Positions 1 through 5,927 of a DNA stretch of 32,662 nt are shown in pieces (position 1 is the first letter of the stretch; every line of letters begins with the position of its first letter). The stretch is taken from contig NZ_BCUX01000055.1 in NCBI RefSeq assembly GCF_001591445.1, forward strand, positions 1-32,662. Direction: 5' to 3'. Below the pieces are notes generated by a model. The model was not told where the DNA came from, made no database searches, and saw only the letters and a list, made by a program, of their open reading frames with translations. The DNA is from Neobacillus drentensis NBRC 102427. Its GTDB lineage: Bacteria; Bacillota; Bacilli; Bacillales; Cytobacillaceae. The position numbers and the translations under genes were made by a program.

Positions 1-23
1 CATTGATGCTGCGGCTTTTTGTT

Positions 24-1322
24 TTATTTTACTGAAAGCTGTAGCATGTCTTCCATGTCTTCTTTAGCTGTACCAATCAATTTCAGATTAAAGGTGTCTT
101 GAAGGACCTGTAATACTCCTTCAGAAATAAATTCTGGCGGCTTTGGACCGATGCGGATATCCTGGATTCCTAAGCTAAACAGTCCAAGCAAAATGGCAAC
201 TGCTTTTTGTTCAAACCAAGATAAAACTATGCTGACAGGAAGTTCATTTACTTCGCAGCCAAATGCATCTGCCAGAGCTAGCGCAATTTTAACAGTCGAA
301 CCTGAATTATTGCATTGACCCAAATCAATATACCTTGGAATATCCGTTCCTGGCACAACACCATAGTCTACATCATTAAAGCGGAATTTCCCACATGAAG
401 TCGTTAAGATAACCGTCTCTGGCGGCAATGATGTAGCCAGTTCACGATAATAATTCCCGCCAGGACCAGGTGCATCACAGCCGGCGATCACGAAGAAGCG
501 TTTGATTTTACCAGCTTTGACAGCATCAATTACTTCAGGAGCTAAGCCTAGAACCGTTTCATGATGGAACCCTGTAAGTAACGTTTCTTCAGATTCAATT
601 GCTGCTTCAGGAAGCTCTAATGCTCTTTCAATCAGTGGAGTAAAATCATCATTGGTAATTTTCTCAACATTTTCAAGTCCTGCTACTTCATATGTAAACA
701 TTCTATCAGCGTAAGATCCTTTGATCGGCATCACACAGTTGGTTGTTGCAAGAATGGCTCCAGGGAATGCTTCAAACAAACGCCGTTGGTCGTACCAAGC
801 TTTTCCAATGTTCCCTTTTAAATGAGGATATTTCTTCAGCACTGGATAACCGTGTGCAGGAAGCATTTCAGAGTGGGTATAGATGTTGATACCTTTACCT
901 TCTGTTTGCTTTAATAATTCTTCTAACGCAAATAAATTGTGTCCTGTAACAACAATACATTTACCTTCGATTTTGTTTTGGCTGACACGGATTGGCTCTG
1001 GGATACCTAAACGCTTGGTATGAGCTTCGTCAAGAATTTCCATGACCCGGACCGCTGATTGACCTACTTTCATTGCCATATCAATATGTTCCTGAACATT
1101 AAAATTGGAATTCGTTAATGTCATGTATAAAGCTTCATGTGTAGTTGCATCGACAAAAGGATCTGTAAACCCTAATTGATTAGCATGGGTTCGATAGGCC
1201 GCAATTCCTTTTAATGCAAAAATAATCGTGTCTTGTAAACTAGCAATGGTTTCATCTTTACCACATACACCAACTACATTACATCCGCCAGATGGGGTTT
1301 GTTCACATTGATAACAGAACAT
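24..1322 (-). CDS. hcp: Hybrid cluster protein (hydroxylamine reductase-type), short class III form
   Basis: Hybrid cluster protein: the family reduces NO and/or hydroxylamine and acts in nitrosative-stress defence in the anaerobic cytoplasm. Visible: an N-terminal cluster motif C3-x2-C6-x7-C14-x5-C20, and all the hybrid Fe-S-O cluster ligands expected from the Desulfovibrio enzyme (H128, E152, C196, C282, C310, C337, E371, K373). Length is 432 aa, not the ~550 aa of class I/II proteins. The ~110-residue helical segment after the N-terminal cysteines is missing, as in class III proteins of archaea and Thermotoga. ATG is preceded by GAGG (1330-1333). No Hcr-type reductase gene lies in the window. 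Positions 1-23 look like the first arm of a terminator cut by the window edge. An Fnr-type site lies upstream. Family assignment is firm; the preferred substrate is inferred. Confidence 0.95.
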   Translation of the reverse strand: MFCYQCEQTPSGGCNVVGVCGKDETIASLQDTIIFALKGIAAYRTHANQLGFTDPFVDATTHEALYMTLTNSNFNVQEHIDMAMKVGQSAVRVMEILDEAHTKRLGIPEPIRVSQNKIEGKCIVVTGHNLFALEELLKQTEGKGINIYTHSEMLPAHGYPVLKKYPHLKGNIGKAWYDQRRLFEAFPGAILATTNCVMPIKGSYADRMFTYEVAGLENVEKITNDDFTPLIERALELPEAAIESEETLLTGFHHETVLGLAPEVIDAVKAGKIKRFFVIAGCDAPGPGGNYYRELATSLPPETVILTTSCGKFRFNDVDYGVVPGTDIPRYIDLGQCNNSGSTVKIALALADAFGCEVNELPVSIVLSWFEQKAVAILLGLFSLGIQDIRIGPKPPEFISEGVLQVLQDTFNLKLIGTAKEDMEDMLQLSVK

Positions 1323-1356
1323 TTTAGTTCCTCACTTTCGATTTCATTTCTGCTTT

Positions 1357-1362
1357 ACTATA
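1357..1362 (-). promoter_or_regulatory. -10 element of hcp promoter
   Basis: TATAGT read on the minus strand. The hexamer 17 nt upstream (1380-1385) reads CATTAA and bears no resemblance to TTGACA, so the promoter looks activator-dependent. A start site seven bases downstream falls near 1350, which puts the Fnr-type palindrome centred at about -41.5, the class II activator position. Confidence 0.6.
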
Positions 1363-1383
1363 CTAATAGGACTAAACATTTAA

Positions 1384-1399
1384 TGTGATTTACATCACA
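1384..1399. promoter_or_regulatory. Fnr/CRP-type binding site upstream of hcp
   Basis: TGTGA-N6-TCACA, an exact palindromic match to the Crp/Fnr family half-sites. The perfect symmetry extends to 8 bp per arm (1382-1389 and 1394-1401). Bacillus Fnr recognises TGTGA-N6-TCAC(A/T). Together with the -10 element and the anaerobic function of Hcp, this predicts oxygen-controlled activation. ArfM or another family member cannot be excluded. Confidence 0.8.
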
Positions 1400-1408
1400 T
1401 TTAGAGAA

Positions 1409-1440
1409 ATTGTAATAAATCGTTCAAAAATTATCACAAT
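1409..1440. repeat. Imperfect inverted repeat between hcp and hsp20 promoters
   Basis: Arms ATTGTAATAA (1409-1418) and TTATCACAAT (1431-1440) match at 9 of 10 positions around a 12 nt centre. The right arm resembles an Fnr/Rex half-site. It lies between the divergent hcp and hsp20 promoters. It could be a second operator or chance AT-rich symmetry. Confidence 0.35.
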
Positions 1441-1451
1441 ACGATGGCGGC

Positions 1452-1478
1452 ACCTACCCAATTTTTTAGCATATACTA
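1452..1478 (+). promoter_or_regulatory. Putative sigma-K-like promoter of the hsp20 gene
   Basis: AC at 1452-1453, a 16 nt spacer, then CATATACTA (1470-1478). This fits the mother-cell sigma-K pattern AC-N16-CATANNNTA. The predicted start would be near 1485, about 27 nt before the ATG. A late mother-cell promoter is plausible because Hsp20-like CotM and CotP are spore-coat proteins in B. subtilis. This is inference from a short motif. Confidence 0.4.
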
Positions 1479-1511
1479 GCGAGTGAAATATTGGAAAGTG
1501 AGGGGAACCTA

Positions 1512-1994
1512 ATGTCATCTATGGTACCGAGTGATAAGAATGACTCTAAAAAGCCAAAATCAGAATCCTTTGGAGAAATAATGAGAATAATGAACGACTT
1601 TTTCAATGAAAGACCAATTAAAGGCTTTCTGCAGTCTATCGATGATTTTTTTAAAAATCCCTTTCCACCGGGGGCAAACTTCCACGTTGACACAATAGAG
1701 GCAGATAACGAATATATCATCTCTGCTGAACTGCCTGGAGTTAAAAGGGAGCAAATCCATTTAAATATTTCGGGTAATTATCTTACAATTTCCGTGGAAA
1801 ATAGAGAACTTGAAACAGCTGAAGATGAGCAAAATCAGATCTACCGAAGAAAGTATTTACAACAAAAATCATCCAGAACCATTTCACTGCCTCATACAAT
1901 TAATGAAAAGAAGGTAAAAGCTTCCTATCGAGATGGTGTATTAAAAATTCGAATTCCTCAGGAAAAGGGGAACATGATTGAAATCGAAGACTAA
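1512..1994 (+). CDS. Small heat shock protein, Hsp20/alpha-crystallin family
   Basis: ATP-independent holdase chaperone family, or a spore-coat relative such as CotM/CotP. The alpha-crystallin domain spans about residues 58-148 and contains the late A-x-x-x-D-GVL-x-I-x-IP motif. It ends in an IEI (residues 156-158) resembling the I-x-I tail that docks sHsp dimers. The N-terminal ~55 residues are Ser/Lys/Phe-rich. I chose ATG 1512 because AGGGG (1501-1505) sits six bases upstream; an in-frame TTG at 1491 has no SD sequence. Length is 160 aa. It is convergent with yppG and divergent from hcp. The upstream sequence looks like a sporulation promoter rather than a CIRCE or sigma-A heat-shock promoter. 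Whether it is a coat protein or a vegetative chaperone cannot be told from sequence. Confidence 0.9.
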   Translation: MSSMVPSDKNDSKKPKSESFGEIMRIMNDFFNERPIKGFLQSIDDFFKNPFPPGANFHVDTIEADNEYIISAELPGVKREQIHLNISGNYLTISVENRELETAEDEQNQIYRRKYLQQKSSRTISLPHTINEKKVKASYRDGVLKIRIPQEKGNMIEIED

Positions 1995-2015
1995 ATTCCA
2001 TTTCATCATCATATG

Positions 2016-2045
2016 AAAAGACGGCTCATAAATAAGCCGTCTTTT
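2016..2045. terminator. Bidirectional terminator between hsp20 and yppG
   Basis: Perfect 11 bp stem AAAAGACGGCT / AGCCGTCTTTT with an 8 nt loop, T-run on the plus strand and A-run on the left. It can end both the rightward hsp20 transcript and leftward yppG. Confidence 0.9.
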
Positions 2046-2049
2046 TTTA

Positions 2050-2613
2050 TTACACTTTAAATATTCCACCAAAGCCCTTTACAAGTGATGAAACTTGACT
2101 AACGGCATTCATCATTTGGCCTGCTGTATTCACCATTTTATTGATATCCACCGACCCATCTTGGGACTTGAAGGAATTCATAAATGTTTGGACTCCGCCT
2201 GGCTGTTTAGGGATTGCACTTTGCTTAGGATAAGGGTTCATCACCGGATAACCATTCATTGGCATATATTGTGGTTTTTGAACGATTTCATCTTGAGGCT
2301 GCAATGGATTCTGGAATAAGAATTGCGAATCCTTTTGCGAAAATGGCTGGCCAGTGTATTGCGTATTTTGTGAAACATAGCCAGGTTGATAGTTTTGACC
2401 ATATGACTGGTACAACGGCGGATAATAAGGAATTTGTTGATTTGGTTGTTGGTAAGCGGTCCAATCATAGTTTTGAGGTGTACCTTGGTAATGGACTGGT
2501 TGATTACTATTAAAAGGCTGCTGATTCCTGTACTGACCAACTGGACCTTGGTGCATCATTTGCCCCGGATATCCATTATTGAAGTAATTCGTCGGTCTTT
2601 TCTTTCCAAACAT
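2050..2613 (-). CDS. yppG: YppG-like Q/N/P/Y-rich protein
   Basis: Product of unknown function, recognised as YppG by position (next to yppF/yppE) and composition. Residues ~8-145 are a low-complexity stretch dominated by Q, N, P, Y and G with repeated YxxP and NQ blocks. Only the C-terminal ~45 residues look folded: a helix containing NSFKSQDGSVDINKMV and a VKGFGGIFK end. Length is 187 aa. I chose ATG 2613, preceded by GGAGGAG (2624-2630), over an in-frame TTG seven codons earlier. There is no signal peptide and no membrane segment. The composition resembles Bacillus spore-coat proteins or prion-like assembly domains, which is inference; no function is claimed. Confidence 0.75.
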   Translation of the reverse strand: MFGKKRPTNYFNNGYPGQMMHQGPVGQYRNQQPFNSNQPVHYQGTPQNYDWTAYQQPNQQIPYYPPLYQSYGQNYQPGYVSQNTQYTGQPFSQKDSQFLFQNPLQPQDEIVQKPQYMPMNGYPVMNPYPKQSAIPKQPGGVQTFMNSFKSQDGSVDINKMVNTAGQMMNAVSQVSSLVKGFGGIFKV

Positions 2614-2802
2614 GGGCAAACATCTCCTCCGCAATTTATCTACTACACTTTATGTAGTGAATGAAGGAAAGGTGATTCCATTGGTAAGATACCCAATGTC
2701 AAAAAGACAAGAATTTTGTCTAAAGTTTAAATATTTTAAAAACTAGAAATCCTTTCTTTTCATGATACGATAGAAAAAAGGATGAAGGAGGAGAAAATAG
2801 AG

Positions 2803-3012
2803 ATGGACATTCGCGAATTAAAAGGCAAATTTATTCAAAGCAGGGAATATACTACTGATGATGTTAATGCATTAATGGATTTTGCTAAGAAAGCGTATAT
2901 TCATAACGATATTAATATTAAAGAATATCGTCTTCTTGTCCGTGAACTTGAAAAACAAGGCGCGGTAATTCCAGATATGGAAAATGAAAACTCCCTCATC
3001 GAACATTCTTAA
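2803..3012 (+). CDS. yppF: YppF family small protein
   Basis: A 69 aa soluble protein starting MDIRELKGKF, recognised as YppF from Bacillus; function unknown. It is predicted almost all-helical and acidic at the C-terminus. ATG 2803 is chosen because AAGGAGGAG (2785-2793) lies nine bases upstream; the in-frame ATG at 2782 sits on top of that SD. An extended -10 (TG-A-TACGAT, 2763-2771) may drive it with a very short leader, but no -35 is visible. It is divergent from yppG across a 190 bp gap and convergent with yppE. Confidence 0.8.
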   Translation: MDIRELKGKFIQSREYTTDDVNALMDFAKKAYIHNDINIKEYRLLVRELEKQGAVIPDMENENSLIEHS

Positions 3013-3020
3013 TAAACATT

Positions 3021-3044
3021 AAAGAGATGCAAATGCATCTCTTT
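3021..3044. terminator. Bidirectional terminator between yppF and yppE
   Basis: Stem AAAGAGATG / CATCTCTTT with a CAAATG loop, T-rich on the right and A-rich on the left. It lies between the convergent stop codons at 3012 and 3046. Confidence 0.85.
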
Positions 3045-3045
3045 T

Positions 3046-3402
3046 CTATTTTTCTACCTCTTTTAAAATTTCTAAGAGGAAATATTCTACCGTGCGATTC
3101 GTATTTAAAAATCTTGTTTTGCTAGTTTCCGGGAAAAAGGATTGGACGGATAACTGGTCAATGTGTTCAGATGTCGTTTCGATTTGCTTCAGATGAAGAT
3201 GTTTATGATTCGTTTCTGAAAGCCATTTCTTCATGGCCCGATTCCATTGTTCAGTGATTTCCTTTACTTCATTAGCAAAAGGTTTAATCACTTCATGAAA
3301 GTCAGGCTTGACCCCCGTCTCCCTTCCCTCTTGATAGAACTTCATGAATAAGCCATTATAAGCTAAAAGCTTTTCTGTTAATTGGACGATTTCATCAGAC
3401 AT
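3046..3402 (-). CDS. yppE: YppE family protein (DUF1798)
   Basis: A 118 aa helical soluble protein of the YppE/DUF1798 family; function unknown. B. subtilis YppE is a similar-sized helical-bundle protein. ATG 3402 (MSDEIVQLTEK) is preceded by GAAAGGG with ten bases between; the longer in-frame start would begin inside the yppD terminator T-run and has no SD. Charged residues (E, K, R, H) are spread along the helices and there is no membrane segment. It lies downstream of yppD but separated from it by a strong terminator, so it probably depends on read-through or a promoter I could not identify. Confidence 0.8.
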   Translation of the reverse strand: MSDEIVQLTEKLLAYNGLFMKFYQEGRETGVKPDFHEVIKPFANEVKEITEQWNRAMKKWLSETNHKHLHLKQIETTSEHIDQLSVQSFFPETSKTRFLNTNRTVEYFLLEILKEVEK

Positions 3403-3433
3403 CTTTTTAAAACCCTTTCTCAAAAAAATAAAA

Positions 3434-3458
3434 AGCAGCATGAAACCATCATGCTACT
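3434..3458 (-). terminator. Terminator after yppD
   Basis: Ten-pair stem (AGTAGCATGA / TCATGCTGCT on the minus strand, one G-U) with a 5 nt loop, followed by a long T-tract. It lies between yppD and yppE. Confidence 0.8.
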
Positions 3459-3486
3459 TTAATCGTTACTGCTATTTTAACGGTAA

Positions 3487-3762
3487 TTAAAAGCCCATTT
3501 CAAGCTGTAAGGCTCTGGACAGATGATTTGAATTGGAGCCGACGACTTCAAAATTAGAAATGGAGTTAACTAGATCGATACTCTTTTCTAGTCCCTTTAG
3601 TTTTTGCTTAGATACAATTAACTTAGCCTGCTCATCCTTGTTTAAATTTTTGCGCAGGTCTGAGAAGGATGCTTCAAGCACCACTTCCAAATCCTCTAAC
3701 TGAACATATATTTCAGTCAGCATCGAAATCAACGTTTCCTTATCGGACAATGGCTTATTCAT
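3487..3762 (-). CDS. Hypothetical small helical protein (yppD position)
   Basis: A 91 aa acidic helical protein with heptad-like leucines (LTEIYVQLEDLEVVLEASF, then KQKLKGLEKSIDLVNSI), suggesting a short coiled coil. No catalytic motif, signal peptide or membrane segment. ATG 3762 is preceded by GGGAGGG (3771-3777) at eight bases, a very good ribosome site. It sits where B. subtilis has yppD, between yppE and sspM, so it is probably that gene, but I recognise position more than sequence. A terminator follows it directly. Confidence 0.7.
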   Translation of the reverse strand: MNKPLSDKETLISMLTEIYVQLEDLEVVLEASFSDLRKNLNKDEQAKLIVSKQKLKGLEKSIDLVNSISNFEVVGSNSNHLSRALQLEMGF

Positions 3763-3957
3763 CTATTGACCCCTCCCAGCGTTTTCTATTAAGTATAATT
3801 CTCTTTCTTTTACTGGCTTCCTTCCACCATGACAAAACTAGAAGCTATTCGTCAAAGGTAGTGGTAAAATGGCATTTTTCCCTTATGTTTTCGACATCAA
3901 TAAAGCCTGAATGAAAAAATAAAAATGCGCACAAGCTATGATTGGAGGTGTTTTTTA

Positions 3958-4071
3958 ATGACAAAAAATAATAAACAAAACAAAAAGCAGCAAACAGTTC
4001 AATCTGATGTGGAAAAAAAGACAGGCTATGGTGATAAAAAGCTTGTCGGTGAAAACCGACCTGCCGAATAA
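3958..4071 (+). CDS. sspM: Small acid-soluble spore protein M (minor SASP)
   Basis: A 37-codon gene. The product is basic and hydrophilic (K, Q, N) and ends DKKLVGENRPAE, closely resembling the C-terminus I recall for B. subtilis SspM (DKKLGGPNRPST). The SD GGAGGTG (3944-3950) is seven bases from ATG 3958. Minor SASPs are made in the forespore and packed in the spore core; SspM's role is unknown. Position between yppD and yppC is as in B. subtilis. Possible forespore promoters are GCATT-N18-CATCAATA (from 3872) or GAATG-N18-CAAGCTA (from 3909); neither is a clean sigma-G match. A bidirectional terminator follows. Confidence 0.8.
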   Translation: MTKNNKQNKKQQTVQSDVEKKTGYGDKKLVGENRPAE

Positions 4072-4081
4072 AAACCTAACG

Positions 4082-4110
4082 AAAAGCAAGGGTAATATTT
4101 CCTTGCTTTT
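4082..4110. terminator. Bidirectional terminator between sspM and yppC
   Basis: Perfect 10 bp stem AAAAGCAAGG / CCTTGCTTTT with a 9 nt loop, T-tract to the right and A-rich on the left. It directly abuts the yppC stop codon at 4111. Confidence 0.85.
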
Positions 4111-5094
4111 TTATTTCCACTTTTTTAGCTGTAAGGTTCTTTGCATTGCCAGCATTAATTGAAGCTGGTTTGATTTAGCAAAGTACCAATCAGTAAGGTG
4201 AATAGGCTGACGATGTTTTGCGGGTAAATACAGCCAGACAGGGGACACTCTGCGATGCTTACTCCAATCCTCATAAGCATGTTGGTTATGCTCTATTACG
4301 GGAAAACTTGCTCGTAAAATCGGTGTTTTCTGTCCTGTTTTTGTCTTAAAATATTGTTCATAATCATTTCTTGAGCCTGTATGCGGTGTTTTTTCAGCAA
4401 ATTCATAAAAATAAGGAAAGAGTCGTGGATGAAAAAGGATGTTAGCAAGTCTTTTACCTAAGTTAATTCTTTTTGAGAGTGACTTGAAACCGTTTGCGCT
4501 GGCACCATATACTTCGCCTCCACAGGTCGGAAATAGCACACAACTGAAATGAAGCCAATCTTGAAAAGAAAAAATCTTTGATTGGAACACTTTTTTCTTA
4601 TAAACAGGGTGATCAATGATGGGAGTTTGAATAACGTTTTGTTCATTTATAATTAAAGAAGTGGTTAGTCTATCCTTATCATTTTCTTTCCAATATCGAA
4701 CCCATTCTTTTTGGATAAAAGTTGAAACATGAAAATGAGGAAGTAAATGAAACATTTGTCGATTTAATTTCGTCGAATATTGATAGACCAATAACTGTGG
4801 AAAGACATCATGGAAAATCAGCCAATTTGCCCGCTCATAGGTAAGAAAAAGCTGCTTTCTCGTCATGTCTGAGAGTAATTGTGGGAAGATTGACCCTTGG
4901 AGGTCACACATATTCCATCCGCCATTTCTAGACACCATATTTGCTAGGAAAGACCAAATGATATCTGGATTTTTTTTAAAAAAAGAAAAATAGGCTTCTG
5001 TCCTCGAGATGTTATCAACATTTTTTTTATTCGTTTCAGTTGCAATTTGACGAATTATTGTTCGTTCCTGTATTGTAAGATGATTCATATTCAT
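4111..5094 (-). CDS. yppC: YppC family protein (DUF2515)
   Basis: A ~327 aa protein of the DUF2515/YppC family; function unknown. Aromatic-rich (W, F, Y, H) with conserved-looking blocks ISRTEAYFSFF, NMVSRNGGWNM, LFPTCGGEVYG and HTGSRNDYEQYF. No signal peptide; hydrophobic stretches are short, so it is probably soluble or peripheral. Three in-frame ATGs alternate with AAT codons (5100, 5094, 5088). The SD AAGGG lies nine bases before 5094 and only three before 5100, so 5094 is preferred, although the start is genuinely ambiguous. It is divergent from recU, whose gene it accompanies across Bacillaceae. A functional link to recombination would be guesswork. Confidence 0.85.
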   Translation of the reverse strand: MNMNHLTIQERTIIRQIATETNKKNVDNISRTEAYFSFFKKNPDIIWSFLANMVSRNGGWNMCDLQGSIFPQLLSDMTRKQLFLTYERANWLIFHDVFPQLLVYQYSTKLNRQMFHLLPHFHVSTFIQKEWVRYWKENDKDRLTTSLIINEQNVIQTPIIDHPVYKKKVFQSKIFSFQDWLHFSCVLFPTCGGEVYGASANGFKSLSKRINLGKRLANILFHPRLFPYFYEFAEKTPHTGSRNDYEQYFKTKTGQKTPILRASFPVIEHNQHAYEDWSKHRRVSPVWLYLPAKHRQPIHLTDWYFAKSNQLQLMLAMQRTLQLKKWK

Positions 5095-5211
5095 ATTCAT
5101 CTTCCCTTAAGTTTTTTAATAGATTATTAATGCTATTAAAGAGTTTGCATTCAATTATGAAAAATGCATCATGTTAAAATTAGGCATTCCAAGTACAATT
5201 GTTCTTAGAGT

Positions 5212-5236
5212 GTGTATGCAAATGTATTTTATACAC
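5212..5236. repeat. Inverted repeat at the recU promoter
   Basis: GTGTAT (5212-5217) and ATACAC (5231-5236) are perfect 6 bp arms around 13 nt. The right arm reaches the expected -35 position of the recU-ponA promoter, so it may be an operator. No regulator is recognised. Confidence 0.3.
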
Positions 5237-5254
5237 CCCTTTCTTACAAAGTTT

Positions 5255-5263
5255 TGATATGAT
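5255..5263 (+). promoter_or_regulatory. Extended -10 promoter of recU-ponA
   Basis: TGATATGAT, an extended -10 (TGN + TATGAT), 27 nt before the recU ATG. The -35 region (5235-5240) does not match TTGACA, as is common for extended -10 promoters. Confidence 0.5.
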
Positions 5264-5289
5264 AAGGAAGAGCTTGAGAGGTGTAAGGA

Positions 5290-5898
5290 ATGAATTTTAA
5301 CTATCCAAACGGAAAAAGGTACATACCAAGAGAACCTGATTCAGAAAATAAATTGAAAAAGAAAAAAAATGGTTCTTATAGTAATAGAGGGATGACACTT
5401 GAGGAAGATTTAAATGAAACAAATGAATATTACCGTGTGAGAAATATAGCGGTTATTCATAAGAAACCAACGCCCGTTCAAATCGTCCAGGTTGATTATC
5501 CAAACCGTAGTGCTGCAGTAATCAAAGAGGCGTATTTTAAACTGGCCTCCACCACGGATTATAACGGAGTCTATAAAGGAAAGTATATTGATTTTGAGGC
5601 AAAAGAAACACAGAACCCTACCTCATTTCCATTAAAGAATTTCCATCAACACCAGATACTGCATATGGAAGAAGTGTTGAATCAAGGAGGTATTTGTTTT
5701 GTCATCCTTCGTTTTACGAGATATGAGCAGGTTTTTTTACTTGAAGCAAAACACCTGTTAACATTTTGGGAAAGGATGACTAATGGAGGAAGAAAATCAA
5801 TTACCAAGGAGGAAGTGGAACAACAAGGACATCAGATTCCACTTGGTTTTCAACCGCGAATTGACTATATTAAAATAATAGATAAGCTTCATTATTGA
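5290..5898 (+). CDS. recU: Holliday junction resolvase RecU
   Basis: Cuts Holliday junctions during recombinational repair and chromosome segregation, in place of RuvC in Firmicutes. Length 202 aa. Visible: a basic N-terminal tail (residues 1-33, rich in K/N), the G-M-x-L-E-x-D-L entry helix (34-41), and the PD-(D/E)xK-type nuclease core with D90 and E103-A-K105, equivalent to B. subtilis D88, E101 and K103. R73, in YPNRSAAVI, matches the arginine region reported to modulate RuvAB. SD GAGAGGTG lies upstream of ATG 5290. It is followed at 30 nt by ponA, with which it forms the operon conserved across Bacillus (recU was once called prfA). Confidence 0.97.
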   Translation: MNFNYPNGKRYIPREPDSENKLKKKKNGSYSNRGMTLEEDLNETNEYYRVRNIAVIHKKPTPVQIVQVDYPNRSAAVIKEAYFKLASTTDYNGVYKGKYIDFEAKETQNPTSFPLKNFHQHQILHMEEVLNQGGICFVILRFTRYEQVFLLEAKHLLTFWERMTNGGRKSITKEEVEQQGHQIPLGFQPRIDYIKIIDKLHY

Positions 5899-5927
5899 GT
5901 GCAGGATCGAAAGGAAGGAATATTACA

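Noticed and set aside
1491..1511. TTG start for hsp20 seven codons upstream
   Set aside because: It would place the SD AGGGG inside the coding region; the ATG at 1512 has ideal spacing.
2642..2721. Two short inverted repeats before yppG/yppF (2642-2658 and 2705-2721)
   Set aside because: Six-bp arms with five-base loops in AT-rich DNA, no recognised operator, no T-run; likely chance.
3669..3914. Plus-strand 81-codon frame over yppD and the gap to sspM
   Set aside because: Antisense to yppD, no SD, composition unlike a protein; a shadow of the real gene.
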